Assembly: GCF_026210795.1 (NCBI RefSeq)
Contig: NC_089443.1
Location: 4,876,001-4,940,000, forward strand
Origin: Rhizophagus irregularis
Taxonomy: Eukaryota > Glomeromycota > Glomeromycetes > Glomerales > Glomeraceae
Length of the DNA stretch: 64,000 bases
Reading direction: 5' to 3'
This document shows positions 45,696 to 57,382 of this stretch, in pieces (positions within the stretch are counted from its first letter, which is position 1; every line of letters begins with the position of its first letter). The notes under the pieces were generated by a model. The model saw only the letters and a list, made by a program, of their open reading frames with translations. It made no database searches and was not told the DNA's origin. The translations under genes were made by a program, and so were the position numbers.

Positions 45696-48600
45696 TAATT
45701 ATATGGCTGTAAAATAAAAATTATTTTTTATCCAAATTCTATTTGTAGTATCATGATTTGGTAGTTGGCACCTTTCTGAATTACAATTATGAATAAAATG
45801 TACTTTTTGAACATTATCTATTACAGTAATTGGAAAAATACGTCTCCATTTATCTCCTGTTGCTTGGAGACGGTAAAGTGGACATTTTAATACTGAATGT
45901 TCAACCATAGTATCTTCAAACCAATCTACAACAATAAATGCATAATATTTGTTATTGTTACCCTTATGTTGAAAGATACCTTTGATTATTGCATAAGATT
46001 CTTCATGATCTTCTTCATAAATTGTGATAAAATCATCGAGATGTAGGTGAACTTTTGAAAGGATACCATTTTCTTCTTCAATCATATATGATGCAAATTT
46101 GTACCAACTAATTGAAGAGTTTATAAGTGCCGCCTCAAACTTCATATCCACATAAGATAAAAACAATTCAGTTTTAAAATTATGTAAAGTTAAAAGAAGT
46201 TTATCACGTTCCTGCTTTGGCATTCTTTTTTTTAATGAAATATTGGAAATAAAGTTTACTGGAGATATAACTAAATTAAAAGATTAGTAAATATAAATAT
46301 CAAACATGTACTATTATATGCAATAAAATACTTACTTTTTGTATCATCATCATCGTCTTGAACTTGTTCAGTTGCTTCAGTTGAATATTTATCTTCTGTA
46401 ACATACCAATTTAAAAATAATTGTCCAAAATTTGAATTTGTAAATCCAGTACAAGATCTATTAAATCTTGGATCAATACCACCATCTGCTAAATGTCGAA
46501 TTGCAAATAAAGTATTGTAACGCTTTAATAAATCTAAATCTATGTTTTTGCAATTAGTTTTTGGTACCATCCCCTTAAAAATACGATGGACCATTTCTTT
46601 TATACCAACTTGGATATTAATAAGTGTTCCAAAGGTTTTAGCATGCATCAAAAGATGCATATTAACGTGTATGTTTGGTAAATTAACAAAATTTACAAAA
46701 ACCTATAAAAAGTAAAATATTGTTAATTATTTGAAATTATTCCACATTTCAATATCAAATTTGTAACTATACCTTTGGAAGGATTGAAAACTCTTCTTCA
46801 AGACATTGTTGCAATTCCTCATAGCTATCTGATGTAAATTTCTTGTTAAAAACCGCTTTCATAGTTTTTGCAACATGTATCCAACAAGATATAATAATTT
46901 TTGGAACTGAACTAACTCGAAATGCATCAATTCTTTGTTGAATTATGGCTGTTTCATTACGTTTGATACTTGATTCTTTTAAAAACTGGTTTAACAAAAA
47001 TGGCATAATCATAGCTAATCTAAGTAAATCCGACATCATAAAACTATTGTAGTGAGTAATCGGATTTGGTAAGCGAGACCATCTTTTTGGGATTTCAAAA
47101 TTTTTCCAAATTTCGATAAAATTATCTTCTCCTTCTCGTGAAAATAATTCACAAGTTAATTTTAGTAGCCGCCCAATCTTTCCTGCAGTCGCATGATAAA
47201 CATCCTGCGGCGTCTGTAAATGTCTTTCCCTTTTTAATTTATCTAAAATACTAGGTAATGATCTTAAACCATATTCCGTACAAAGTTGATCTCTTCTTGA
47301 CATTATAGTCTCATAAGAAATTTTTAAGATTTCTTCGTCTGTAATATGATGATAACGTAATGTTATTACGATATCCTGATTGTGAGCACTCAATGATTCT
47401 TTAGTAGTTTTACAAGTACGACAACCCTTATTTGCATTATGTCTAAATTTATTTTTTAAAAAATTTTAATAGTTGTCATAAAATTATATTATTATATTAT
47501 TAACTAAGTTGAAAAAATACCTTAGTACTCCTGTCATATCGTTACCTTGAGGTAAATCTGCCGTAACAATGCCTAAACCAGCAATTATCCATGCATCTTG
47601 TCCTTGGACAGTCATCACCTTTCCTTTCTCTAATTCCTTCATTTCTGAAATGAATGGTATCATAAATTCGTCAAATTTTCCTCCAAATAGGATAAACCCA
47701 ATAACAAAATGGTTCTTTATTAGCTTTCTTTGATGTGCTGGCATATTTCCAAACTGTACATCATAAACACCACCTAGAGAATGGTATACATTTCTAAATG
47801 TACCAAAATCATCATAATAAAGATCTAAAAACAGCTTATAGATTGGCATAGATGATGATGGTGGATTTCTAATAGAAATGTAATCAGATGGATGTAGGTA
47901 TGAAAGCTTTACATTACGAACGTGCCAACGGTCATTACATTTATAAATTATTTCACTAATCCGCAATGAACCATCAGGAATATTTTGTATGTTGAAACAT
48001 TATCAATATAGTTACTTTTTCTAAAATTTGAGAAGTCATTATAATTAAAAATCGTTCATCTTGTAACTATACTTCACTGGTAATAGAACGACGTTGTCTT
48101 GATAACCCTTTTAAATTTCCGGGTAAATCACTATATTCCAAAATTTTTTGAATTCGTAACTGATAATATCCATCATGATTTTTTAAAATTGATCTTAATC
48201 TTCCAAGTTTTTTTTGACCATTATCATCATGATAGTAAACAAAATCACCAGATCGGTACAATACTATTTATTAAAAATAAGGATGATCTTAACGCTCACC
48301 AGGGGTGAAATTCACCAGGGGTGAATTCACCAGGGTAAAATTCACCACAGGTAAAATTCACCAGAAATAAAATATTACGTAATTTAAATTTTTATTTTTA
48401 AAAAAATAAAAAAACAAAAAAAAAACAAAACAAAAAAAAATTTTTAAAATTCCAATTTTTAACATGGCATTATACTATCATCAAAAATATAATAAAAAGT
48501 ACAATTTAAATGAATAAAAACGTGTAGAATTTTCTCCTCTTTCTAATGAATATTTTATTATGATTATTGAGTAAAAAATGATTAAGTTTCATTAGAAGCA

Positions 48601-48875
48601 ATGAATTAAAAAAAAAATTTTCGGAAAAGACTTCACCCACCTGTGGACAGCAGTTCTTTATATAGATTTTTCTCTTCCCCCTAAAAAACGTATCGCAACA
48701 TTGTACAATTTCACGTTCGCTCTAATTAAGTAATACGTAACGCAATTAAATTATTAATTAGTATAATGCGCATATATATATTACTTTATCAACTATTAGA
48801 TAATCAAATGATCTAACGAACCTATATATATCATGCACTGCATCTTATCATTACATTAACATCACACTTGCTGTC

Positions 48876-51800
48876 TTACTCTCTTATACTTGGACATTTC
48901 TTTTGATAATGTCCCGGTTTTTTGCATAACAAACATTTTCGTTGCGACTTTGATGTTCCTCCACTATCATCAGTCTCTTGTACATTAACATGATTTGAAG
49001 TTTCATGCATTACCTTTTTTCTTCCCATCACTTCAATACTACTCTTCATTCTTTTTTTACAAGGAGCTCCCCGAATTTTAGTAACATAAGGATCTGCTGT
49101 TATATCAATTAGTTGTTGTTGTAAAGGAAGTATATTATTTTGATTTTCGTCATGTTCAATATTTTCTACTTCCATATTATTTTCTAAATCAACTGCATTT
49201 CGACTTCTTTGTTTAGTTGAAATAAAATCTCTTAACAATTTTACTAATTCGTTATCACATCCAGTTTCTAATGCAATATTAATTGCAGTCTTTGCAGTTG
49301 AAAATGCTACTCCAAATTTATTTCTTTTAGGAATACAGTCAACTCTCTTTATAGTCACACATTTGGGACAGTCCATATTTGGTGATTATAAAGAGATGTG
49401 ACTATATAAAAAATTTCTTATATTTGTATATCATAATTCCGGCCAAAAATTAACATAATTTTAGCCAGAATTATACTTAAAACTTTATTGTATCGTAACT
49501 TCGCCAATATTAATCGTAGAGAGATGATCTTACCGCCATTCGATTCGTCTTGATGAGACGGTTCTAATGGTATAAAATACGTCGAAATCCAATCACTAGA
49601 TTAATTTCCGAAATTAAAAAAATATTAATAGTTTTTGTGTAATAACTCTGCCAATATTGATCCTAGAGAGACGATCTTACTACCATTCGATTCGTCTTGA
49701 TGAGACGAATCTAATGGTATAAGATACATCGAAATCCAATCACTAGATCAATTTCCGAAATTAAAAAATATTAAATGGTTTTTAAGTAATAACTCCGCCA
49801 ATATTGATCACAGAGAGATGAGCTTACCACCATTCGATTCGTCTCGATGAGGCGATTCCAACGAGCTATAAATCGTCTTTTTACAATCACTAGGTACCGA
49901 GAAATCTAGCAAAATGTTAAATGGCGCAGTAAACGTAAATCAAGAAATATTATAATGCCGATGTTTAACATTTTGTTGAATAACTCGTCAGCCAGTGGTT
50001 GGAAAAGGATAAACTACCACCATTCGATTCGTCTCAGTGAGACGATTCTAACAAGCTATGATACATCTTTGTACGATTATTAGATGCCAAGTTATTTAAT
50101 ATATTCTTTATATAACTGTGATTATAAACGGTTCTTTTTAATATAAGATTTTTGAGGATAGGTGTGATAGTGACTATAGATAGATAGTGACTATATAGGA
50201 TAGATTTTAATAATAAAGTGTTTTGAACATTCAACTGGTGTGACTATATAGTAGAATGTGACTATAACGGGAGTGACTATAGAGGGAGTTGACTGTAATT
50301 TGTTGAATAATTTCATTATTATAAGATCCTTGAAAATGCTTTTTCAAACTTTGAAGAGCAAAATCTACTGTATGTAGCATTGCTGTATCAGATGATTCTA
50401 CTGCTGTAAGAACAGGTGAATTTTCAAGTATACTACTACTTAATTTCGTTAAAATATCATCTTTGTACCATCTAATAGGAATAATACTAATATGAAATTT
50501 TGCTGTATTAGAATAAAGCATAACTCTCCAAAAATGGCGGCAAATTATTCCTTTTGTAATTGTTTCCAAACAAGTACAAATATGTGATCCATCATTAAAA
50601 AGAACTACTAAATTTTCTTTTTGAAAAATACCTCCTACTCGACGAATTTTCCAAGTTTCAACAACATTTGATATATCCATATCATTTAATATAGATTTTA
50701 ACATTACTTGTGGTTCATCTACTATATCTTCTACGAAATTATCATCTGGAGTATTAGAAGGTGAGTTCTGTAATGAAAAATAATGTTTTTTATTTATAAA
50801 TGTCAATTAATATCAATAGTTTTATTTTTTAAGAAATAATACATACATCAAATGAACAAGATATTAATTGCCCTTCATAAGTAAATGATTGTGAAATTTG
50901 AAAACGTTGTAAAGATAATATAAGAGGAGTTAAAAATTCAACAATAACTGTATCAACATCTGAAAAAAATTGAGAAGAAAGATGTGGAAGTCCAACTGTT
51001 GTATACTTTGCTTTAAGATCTGTTAATTGACAATATCTAATTTCTTCTTCATATCTCTTATTTATAGCTTCTTCCACCTCACAAAGTGTACTTGTACTAT
51101 TTAAAGACCTTTTAATAATATTATTAAACGATTCTACACTTTGGGTACTTTGTATACCACCATTAAACTGGAATGGCATATATGCTTTAGCCCAACTAAT
51201 TCTATTATTATATAATGTTCTAGTCATATAACGTTTACAGTTTGGAAATGATTTTATCATAAATTTCCAACGTTGTTCAAAAATCTCTATACATAATGCA
51301 TTTCTACATGCATAGAAAGCTTTACTAAAATTACTAAAGTTTTCGCCTAATTTGGATTTAAGATGCTTTATAATATTCTGCCATATATGAAACATACAAT
51401 AAAAATGTGGTGTATTTGGAAAAACTTGAGCAACAGCATTAATTAATCCAGGTTCAGAATCAGTCCAAAATGATTTTGGAATTATATTGTCAGTTGCTTT
51501 TACCAAACATTGTAAAATCCAAGTGTATGTTGAAGAAAGTTCATCTTCTATTAAAGCATTTGCCACATTGCGAAATCTTCCATAGTTATCTTTTATCATA
51601 AATACACTTAAGTACATATTATACTTGTTAGTTTTACAAGTATTGTCATTTAATACTATATCAGAAAATCGCCTATACAATTCTAGTTGACTAGGAGACA
51701 TCCAAAATATACCTGATAGGCGATTTTCACTACCAGTATGACGAACAAAAACTTTCCAACGTGGGTCTTGAGTCATTTTTTCAAATAAGATATCAAGAAA

Positions 51801-52692
51801 TAATAAAGAGTCAGGTCTTTCATTTTTATTATTCTGGCATAAATTATAAATAGCATTATAAACGTCTTGTTTATGAAATACATGTTCTGGATACTTTCTT
51901 TTAAGAATTTCTAGTTGTATAATAGGTGCAACTTTGCAATCCAAAAAAAATTTCAAGTCTTTTATCATTTCGTTATCAAAACGTCTATATCTAGCAATGA
52001 TATGAGGTAATTGGGTAGGGTTTACTTCATGATTATGTATATCTTTTAATGATGTACATTTTACTTGATTTGCCGTTTTTGGAAATGAGAATTGCAGTGC
52101 CACTCACAATTTGTCTTTATAGTACCACGTAAACGATGCAATTTCTGATCTATTACTTTTCTGGATTCATATTTTCCATTTGAAGAACAACGAAATGATT
52201 TACGTCGTATAATAGTAAAATCATTTGGATCTTTATCATTTCGATAAACTTGATATCCAAACCTCTTTCTAAACAATATTGATGCATAAATGTATCAACT
52301 GATTGCCAATCATCAAAATAATCTCCTACAGTAAGATTATACTGATAAATCTGTTCAGATAATGATTCAAAATGTTCTTCAAAAGGTAGTTCAAAAGGAG
52401 TTTCACAAGAAGGTTCAGAAGAAAGTTCAGAAGAAGGTTCAGGAGATAACTCTAAAGAAGGCTCAGAAAGTAACTCTAAAGAAGGGTTAATAGATGGTTT
52501 AGAAGGTGTTTCAAGAGAAAAACTATCTATGTTTGTAAAATTATGATTAAAATCTGGTTCAACAACTGGTAAAAAATTTATAGCAAAATTATCATTAAAT
52601 GGTGATAATAAAAAGTCTAAAGTTTCAGAATATGGCGAAAAAAATGCATTTGTCTTATATATATCTTTATTATAATCATTAGAATCCTCCAT
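48876..52692 (-). pseudogene. FAR1/MULE transposase with SWIM finger and zinc knuckle, interrupted
   Basis: Start MEDSNDYNKD at 52692. A Ser/Glu/Pro-rich N-terminal repeat (LELLSEPSLELSPEPS) precedes a FAR1-type DNA-binding region: MHQYCLERG, shift, FGYQVYRNDKDPNDFT, TIKTNCEWHC, shift, FPKTANQVKCTSLKDIHNH. The MULE core in 52103-50847 has LNDNTCKTNKYNMYLSVFMI, FWTDSEPGLINAVAQVF, YCMFHIWQNIIKHLK and STQSVESFNNIIK. After intron 50846-50768 comes the SWIM finger (CTCLETITKGIICRHFWRVM) and LQSLKKHFQGSYNN. The reading frame is cut at about 50297 by the 960-bp element and resumes at 49335 (PKRNKFGVAFSTAKTAINIA), ending in a CCHC knuckle (CLLCKKPGHYQKKC). The two shifts each look like loss of one T from a T-run. 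Confidence 0.85.
49336..50295 (+). mobile_element. 960-bp CAGTCAACTC element, copy 1, TA target, inside the MULE transposase
   Basis: The ends CAGTCAACTCTCTTTATAGT and CTATAGAGGGAGTTGACTG are inverted and bordered by TA (49334-49335 and 50296-50297). The subterminal zones repeat TATAGTCAC. The centre carries four units of about 150 bp with ACCATTCGATTCGTCTTGAT then GAGACGAATC. Removing it with one TA rejoins the MULE frame (QQI then IPKRNKF). No transposase inside; the 66-aa frame at one end is shared by both copies but looks repeat-derived. It probably belongs to the pogo/Tc1 group. Confidence 0.92.
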
Positions 52693-53059
52693 ATTGTTTA
52701 TATTCTTTAAAGAAAATTATAAAAACAAAAAAAGAAAAATGGCGTTCTAAGGCTAAAAGTTTGTTTATACATTATGTAAATTAGGGTAAAATTCACCGAA
52801 GGTAAATTTCACCATAAAATTTTAAAAATTTAATGTAACACATGTATGTAATACATGTAAATCAAGGTGAAATTCACCATTAAATTACTAAAATTTGGTA
52901 TTTTAATAAAAATTTATAAAAATTGAAGTGAAATTCACCACTGGTGAATTAATTTTAAATTAACCACTGGTGAATATAAAATTAATCCTAAAAATAAATA
53001 ACTTTAATAAATATTATCAATGATAATAAATTATAATTGTATCAAAGTGTATTAATTTA

Positions 53060-54058
53060 TAACCTTCTGATATTAATATTTCGTGTTGTCCAAAAAGTGG
53101 GGATTCCCCCCATAAATTTCCATGCCAAAATTCTGATTTTTCTTCAGAATTAATGACGGATCCAAAATACATATGCTTCATTAGCATCGGATTATTAAGA
53201 ACACGCCATATAATTTCACTAATTGAAAGTTGATACGAAAGTTTTGATCCTCGTGAGGTTGATGGAGTTTTTTTTGGTGAAATTTTAATAGACTTTGTTA
53301 TTATTGGTAGGAGAGGAAGACGTTTTCTCCATGATTGGAATCTTCAGATATTTTTTACCACATGGGTAGGTTCAAATTGAGAATTGTGAATGATATCGAC
53401 AAGATCTTCATATGCTTTCGTAGAAATATTATGTTTCTGAAGCCAGCAAAATAATGCCGTAGTTGTATAATTATCAAAGTACGGTGCAAATTGACCATTG
53501 CAGAACGGTATCTTGTCTTCATCTAACACTTCAACGATTTGATGTATTTCTTCCTCTTCGTTATTACATTTCTCTTCATCGTTATTATGTTCCTCTTCAT
53601 CGTTATTACGTTCCTCTTCATTGTTATTACGTTCCTCTTCCACTTGATTATTATTATCATCATTATTACCTTCATTCTCCTCCTCTTCGTCATTGTTTTC
53701 ATTATTATCTTCCTCCTCTTCCTCCTCTTCATAATTGTATTCGTTATCACTTTCTTCTTCCTCTTCAGTATCAGATGAATTGACATTATCTTGCGAAAAT
53801 ATCATCTCATCATTGTAGTCTTGGAGGATTAATTGATCCATATGCATTATCGTCATCATTAATGTCTTGAAAACTTAAATCATCTTTATGATCATACTGA
53901 AAGTCCATGTCATCGTTATCATTATCAGGCGAACGTACAGGCGAACGAATTGCCACTCTCTCGTCAGAATCTGTTGTCTCATTAGGTTTGCTGTAAGAAA
54001 CCCGATTTCGAATTCGAATTGGCTCTATTGGCTTGTTGTGACTATATCGTCTTCTCAT
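53060..54058 (-). other. 5' exon region of the BAH-like transposon gene (acidic tract)
   Basis: This is the part of the 45699-54058 gene upstream of the MULE. The acidic stretch (53786-53530) is a degenerate GAA/AAT-type trinucleotide expansion encoding Glu/Asn/Asp runs such as EEERNNDEEEHNNDEE. It ends in conserved PFCNGQFAPYFDNYTTTA. A TGA replaces an expected Arg codon at 53346-53344 within otherwise continuous homologous sequence. The exon ends at 53064. Confidence 0.6.
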
Positions 54059-54061
54059 CTT

Positions 54062-54435
54062 TATAACAATTTAAAATAATTCAAATTTAATTAGAATTTT
54101 ATAAATTCAATTAGAACTAAATTTATTAAATACTATTAGTGTGTCGGCAAAAAAAAAATGCAATTAAGTAATCAATTCGGTTAAATTACTGCCGATTTGG
54201 CTACACAAAATTTAGGGTCAATTATACCGGCTGTATATGGTTAATGACAATTGGTATGACAAATAATATTATCGAAAATAGTCATTTATTGAATGAAAAT
54301 AAAATAAAACATATAATAAAATAAAACATATAATAATAAAATAAAATAAAACATAATATTAAAATAAAATAAAACATAATAATAAAATAAAATAAAATAT
54401 ATTAAAATAATAAAATAAAAAATAAAAAATCAATG
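54062..54435. other. Intergenic stretch with AAAATAAAAT low-complexity repeat
   Basis: 54297-54430 is a run of ATAAAATAAAACATAATA units. 54060-54290 is AT-rich with no recognised feature; it would hold the promoter of the 54058 gene. Confidence 0.6.
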
Positions 54436-54502
54436 ACGTCGGTGAGAGCGCCTGCGCTCTCGGTGGTAGTAGGGGGATCGGGAGCGAGAGCGCCTGCGCT
54501 CT

Positions 54503-54979
54503 CTATACTCGTATGTCCCTACGATCCATCTTATTTCTCCGGGCGGCCCAGACTAATGCTTAAAACAAAGCAAGTATTAATATAAATGCAATAAATTAAT
54601 GAAAAAATCAGTTAAATAATAAATACTTACGCTCCACTCTCCAAAACTCGTCAGAGAGTTCCTGGTGGAATCTCTCGTCATGCAAAGTCGGGGTACGAGT
54701 GGGATATCCTTCAGGATTTCTGTTTATTAATCTCTCTAAATTCTCGTACCCCGACTTTAGCGCATTCCATTTCTCTCTACATTGTTTTCTAGTTGGCCTG
54801 AATATGTGGTTGTTTCGTATATCACGAGCAATTCCACGCCATAATTGGTTTTGGTCATGTAACCTCGTTGTGGTGAATAAGGGCTGATAGGCCTGACGAC
54901 GCTGAATTAAGGTCAAAGCAGCGTCATCGGGCCATTGAATGTATACTGGAAGATTTGCGTTTAAGTTTAATGCTGCCAT
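54503..54979 (-). CDS. Second SANT/Myb-like small DNA-binding protein, two exons
   Basis: Exon 1 is 54979-54631 (116 codons plus one base). The intron has donor GTAAGT and acceptor CATTAG. Exon 2 is 54552-54503, giving 132 aa. A SANT/trihelix pattern is visible: WPDDAALTLIQRRQAYQPLF, LHDQNQLWRGIARDI and PTRKQCREKWNALKSGYENL, then RFHQELSDEFWRVE and a basic tail (WAARRNKMDRRDIRV). With another acceptor about 20 nt downstream the frame would instead end in an RS-like tail (RERRRSRSRSPYYHRERRR) running to about 54436; the GAGAGCGCCTGCGCTCTC palindromes at about 54445 and 54487 encode it. Same size and architecture as the gene at 17980-18604. Confidence 0.7.
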
Positions 54980-55049
54980 TATTAAATATTATTAGTTTAA
55001 TGGGGAAAATGTCAAGAAAAGACTCTATATTTATAATAAATTTATTATG

Positions 55050-55226
55050 ATTTCTTTGAGTTTATTTTTACGATCTTGTCTAAATTTTTTAGTTCTAATG
55101 CAATCATCCTTAATTAATTTATTTAACAATGAATACACACATAATTTTTTTTTGATTTCTTTGAGTTTATTTTTATGATCTTGTCTAGTTCTAATGCAAT
55201 CATCTTTAATTAATTTATTTAACATT
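55050..55226 (-). repeat. About 100-bp tandem repeat encoding a repeated basic peptide
   Basis: Two units share GATTTCTTTGAGTTTATTTT, GATCTTGTCTA, TTCTAATGCAATCATC and TTTAATTAATTTATTTAACA. On the minus strand they read LNKLIKDDCIRT...RQD(H/R)KNKLKEI twice. No start, splice context or known family; the CAGTC element copy 2 has inserted at the end of the second unit. Confidence 0.75.
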
Positions 55227-55231
55227 GAATA

Positions 55232-56192
55232 CAGTCAACTCCCTCTATAGTCACTCCCGTTATAGTCACATTCTACTATATAGTCACACCAGTTGAATGT
55301 TCAAAACACTTTATTATTAAAATCTATCCTATATAGTCACAATCTATCTATAGTCACTATCACACCTATCCTCAAAAATCTTATATTAAAAAGAACCGTT
55401 TATAATCACAGTTATATAAAGAATATATTAAATAACTTGGCATCTAATAATCGTACAAAGATGTATCATAGCTTGTTAGAATCGTCTCACTGAGACGAAT
55501 CGAATGGTGGTAGTTTTATCCTTTTCGAATCACTGGCTGACGAGTTATTCAACAAAATGTTAAACATCGGCATTATAATATTTCTTGATTTACGTTTACT
55601 GTGCCATTTAACATTTTGCTAGATTTCTCGGTACCTAGTGATTGTAAAAAGACGATTTATAGCTCGTTGGAATCGCCTCATCGAGACGAATCGAATGGTG
55701 GTAAGCTCATCTCTCTGTGATCAATATTGGCGGAGTTATTACTTAAAAACCATTTAATATTTTTTAATTTCGGAAATTGATCTAGTGATTGGATTTCAAT
55801 GTATCTTATACCATTAGATTCGTCTCATCAAGACGAATCGAATGGTAGTAAGATCGTCTTTCTAGGATCAATATTGGCAGAGTTATTACACAAAAACCAT
55901 TAATATTTTTTTAATTTCGGAAATTAATCTAGTGATTGGATTTCGACGTATTTTATACCATTGGAACCGTCTCATCAAGACGAATCGAATGGCGGTAAGA
56001 TCATCTCTCTACGATTAATATTGGCGAAGTTACGATACAATAAAGTTTTAAGTATAATTCTGGCTAAAATTATGTTAATTTTGGGCCGGAATCATGATAT
56101 ACAAATATAAGAAATTTTTTATATAGTCACATCTCTTTATAATCACCAAATATGGACTGTCCCAAATGTGTGACTATAAAGAGAGTTGACTG
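55232..56192 (-). mobile_element. 961-bp CAGTCAACTC element, copy 2 (inverted relative to copy 1)
   Basis: Nearly identical to 49336-50295 in reverse orientation. The ends CAGTCAACTCCCTCTATAGT and ...AAAGAGAGTTGACTG are bordered by TA (55230-55231 and 56193-56194). It contains the same four modules with CATCAAGACGAATCGAATGG and the same small frame. The few differences (one longer TATAGTCAC segment, point changes) indicate recent activity. The two copies form inverted repeats about 4.9 kb apart. Confidence 0.92.
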
Positions 56193-56194
56193 TA

Positions 56195-57382
56195 CACTCA
56201 ATTTTTTGATTTATCAATTTATTTTAAAAATATAATTATAGTAATACTGCATTAATTAATATATATAAATAAAAATAAATAAACAAATTCTATTAATAAA
56301 AAATGAGTTAAAATGTTATCTTTATACTTTATAATTATAAAATATAATATTTTAAATCACGCATGTTCTTGATTATATTTCATATTACACTGCGATGATA
56401 TATTACAATTATACTGAATTTTAAGCTAACCTTAATTTACACCGTAAGGAACTTAATTCGATCTTAATTTACTCCGTTTTAGGAATATTATCGAACAATT
56501 AAACAAATGATTAGTTGCACATGACTTGTATTATTTGAATAGTTGATACTTTATATACCGATATTTGATTACACCAATATGTATTAAAACTCTTTCCTAT
56601 CAGTATTTTCACAATTTCAATCAATATATCGGTATTTTTCAAATATCGTTATAAGTCGACTACTGTAGATCCCATCTATTTTTTATGTAATCAATCCAGA
56701 GGCTTACACTAAATAGATATGGCTTAGTTAGATAGGATCATCACATGGTTCATTGGCTCAGTTATTTTTCCGTCAAGAGTTTATAAATTTTTTTTTCTTG
56801 CATGTCATCGTATCACACATAAAAATGGAAATTCAAAACGTAATATTCCATTAATTTCTTCTTACTCCTTTTCTTCTACCGATCATTTTTCTTCTCACCT
56901 TTCCATTATTTTTCTTCTCATTCCACGTATAGCCTGAAAAATATAATAAATTTGAAACCGTAAAATCGATTTGAGGTAATCTTCCATGTAAAAAAAAAAT
57001 TTCACTGAATGAAATTCGATATTGTAATAATTTATTTATATTAATTAAATTTAATTTTCGATCTTCTAGAAATCATAATTTTTAGTTTTCTCATCTCCTG
57101 ATATTTTTAACTGATCCTGCATTCTACATGATACACAATGATATTAAGATCATGTATATTTTCCAATTAAATACTACAATCATAATTACAATAGCTAAAA
57201 TCTCAAAATTATATCATGATAACCTCGCCCTTTTTTTTGTTCATTCAATATTTATCATCTACTTTTTTGAGCAAGAAAGTTGCTCTACATTTTTTATTCA
57301 TTCATATTTTCTCGATAAATATCATCTACTTTTAAACAAAAAGGTTGTTCCACTTTTTTTTCGCTCATATTTTTTTTATATT
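56195..57382. other. AT-rich intergenic stretch; remnant of a TA-type element near 56530-56680
   Basis: TACCGATATTTGATTACACC ... AATATATCGGTATTTTTCAA ... AAGTCGACTACTGTA resembles the right half of a CAGT-type MITE. The rest is unassigned and would include the promoter of the 57383 gene. Confidence 0.4.

Larger units (their letters stand above)
48281..52988 (-). mobile_element. MULE transposon, 4.7 kb, perfect 9-bp TSD, inserted in an intron
   Basis: The TSD TAAAAATAA is at 48272-48280 and 52989-52997. The ends are GGATGATCTTAACGCTCACC (left) and, reversed, GGATTAATTTTATATTCACC (right). Iterated palindromic words such as TTCACCAGGGGTGAA fill both subterminal zones (48297-48363 and 52790-52980). 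It encodes a FAR1/MULE transposase on the minus strand, and a 960-bp TA element has jumped into that gene. A 9-bp TSD plus subterminal iterons are classic Mutator-like features. Confidence 0.92.
45699..54058 (-). pseudogene. Transposon-type gene with BAH-like module; one intron contains a MULE
   Basis: The 5' part is 54058 to 53064: MRRRYSHNKPIEPIRIRN..., a frame change near 53835, and a long Glu/Asn-rich acidic tract. Then YFDNYTTTALFCWLQKHN, HVVKN, an in-frame TGA (53346-53344, CGA-like), RFQSWRKRLPLLP and HGNLWGESPLFGQHEILISE. After the intron (48264-53063, holding the MULE) come 48263-48073 (VLYRSGDFVYYHDDNGQKKL, BAH-like) and about 47990-47521 (LDLYYDDFGTFRNVYHSLGG, FGNMPAHQRKLIKNHFVIGF, GIVTADLPQGNDMTG). 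The rest is 47442-46773 (HNANKGCRTCKTTKES), 46702-46336 (HLLMHAKTFGTLIN, IRHLADGGIDPRF) and 46270-45699. The layout resembles DDE-transposon proteins (CACTA/KDZ-like) that are common in glomeromycetes; the family assignment is inference. It is broken by the TGA, the frame change and probably a shift near 48000. Confidence 0.65.

Noticed and set aside
50034-50234. 66-aa frame shared with 55293-55493 as a conserved gene
   Set aside because: Its conservation is explained by the two copies of the same element; the sequence is largely made of TATAGTCAC repeats and has no family motif.
53463-53783. Tyr/His/Leu-rich plus-strand frames
   Set aside because: Shadows of the Glu/Asn-rich trinucleotide tract in the minus-strand exon.
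49336-56192. One large composite transposon bounded by the two CAGTC copies
   Set aside because: Each copy has its own inverted termini and its own TA borders, and copy 1 sits inside a MULE gene whose ends lie elsewhere, so they are independent insertions.
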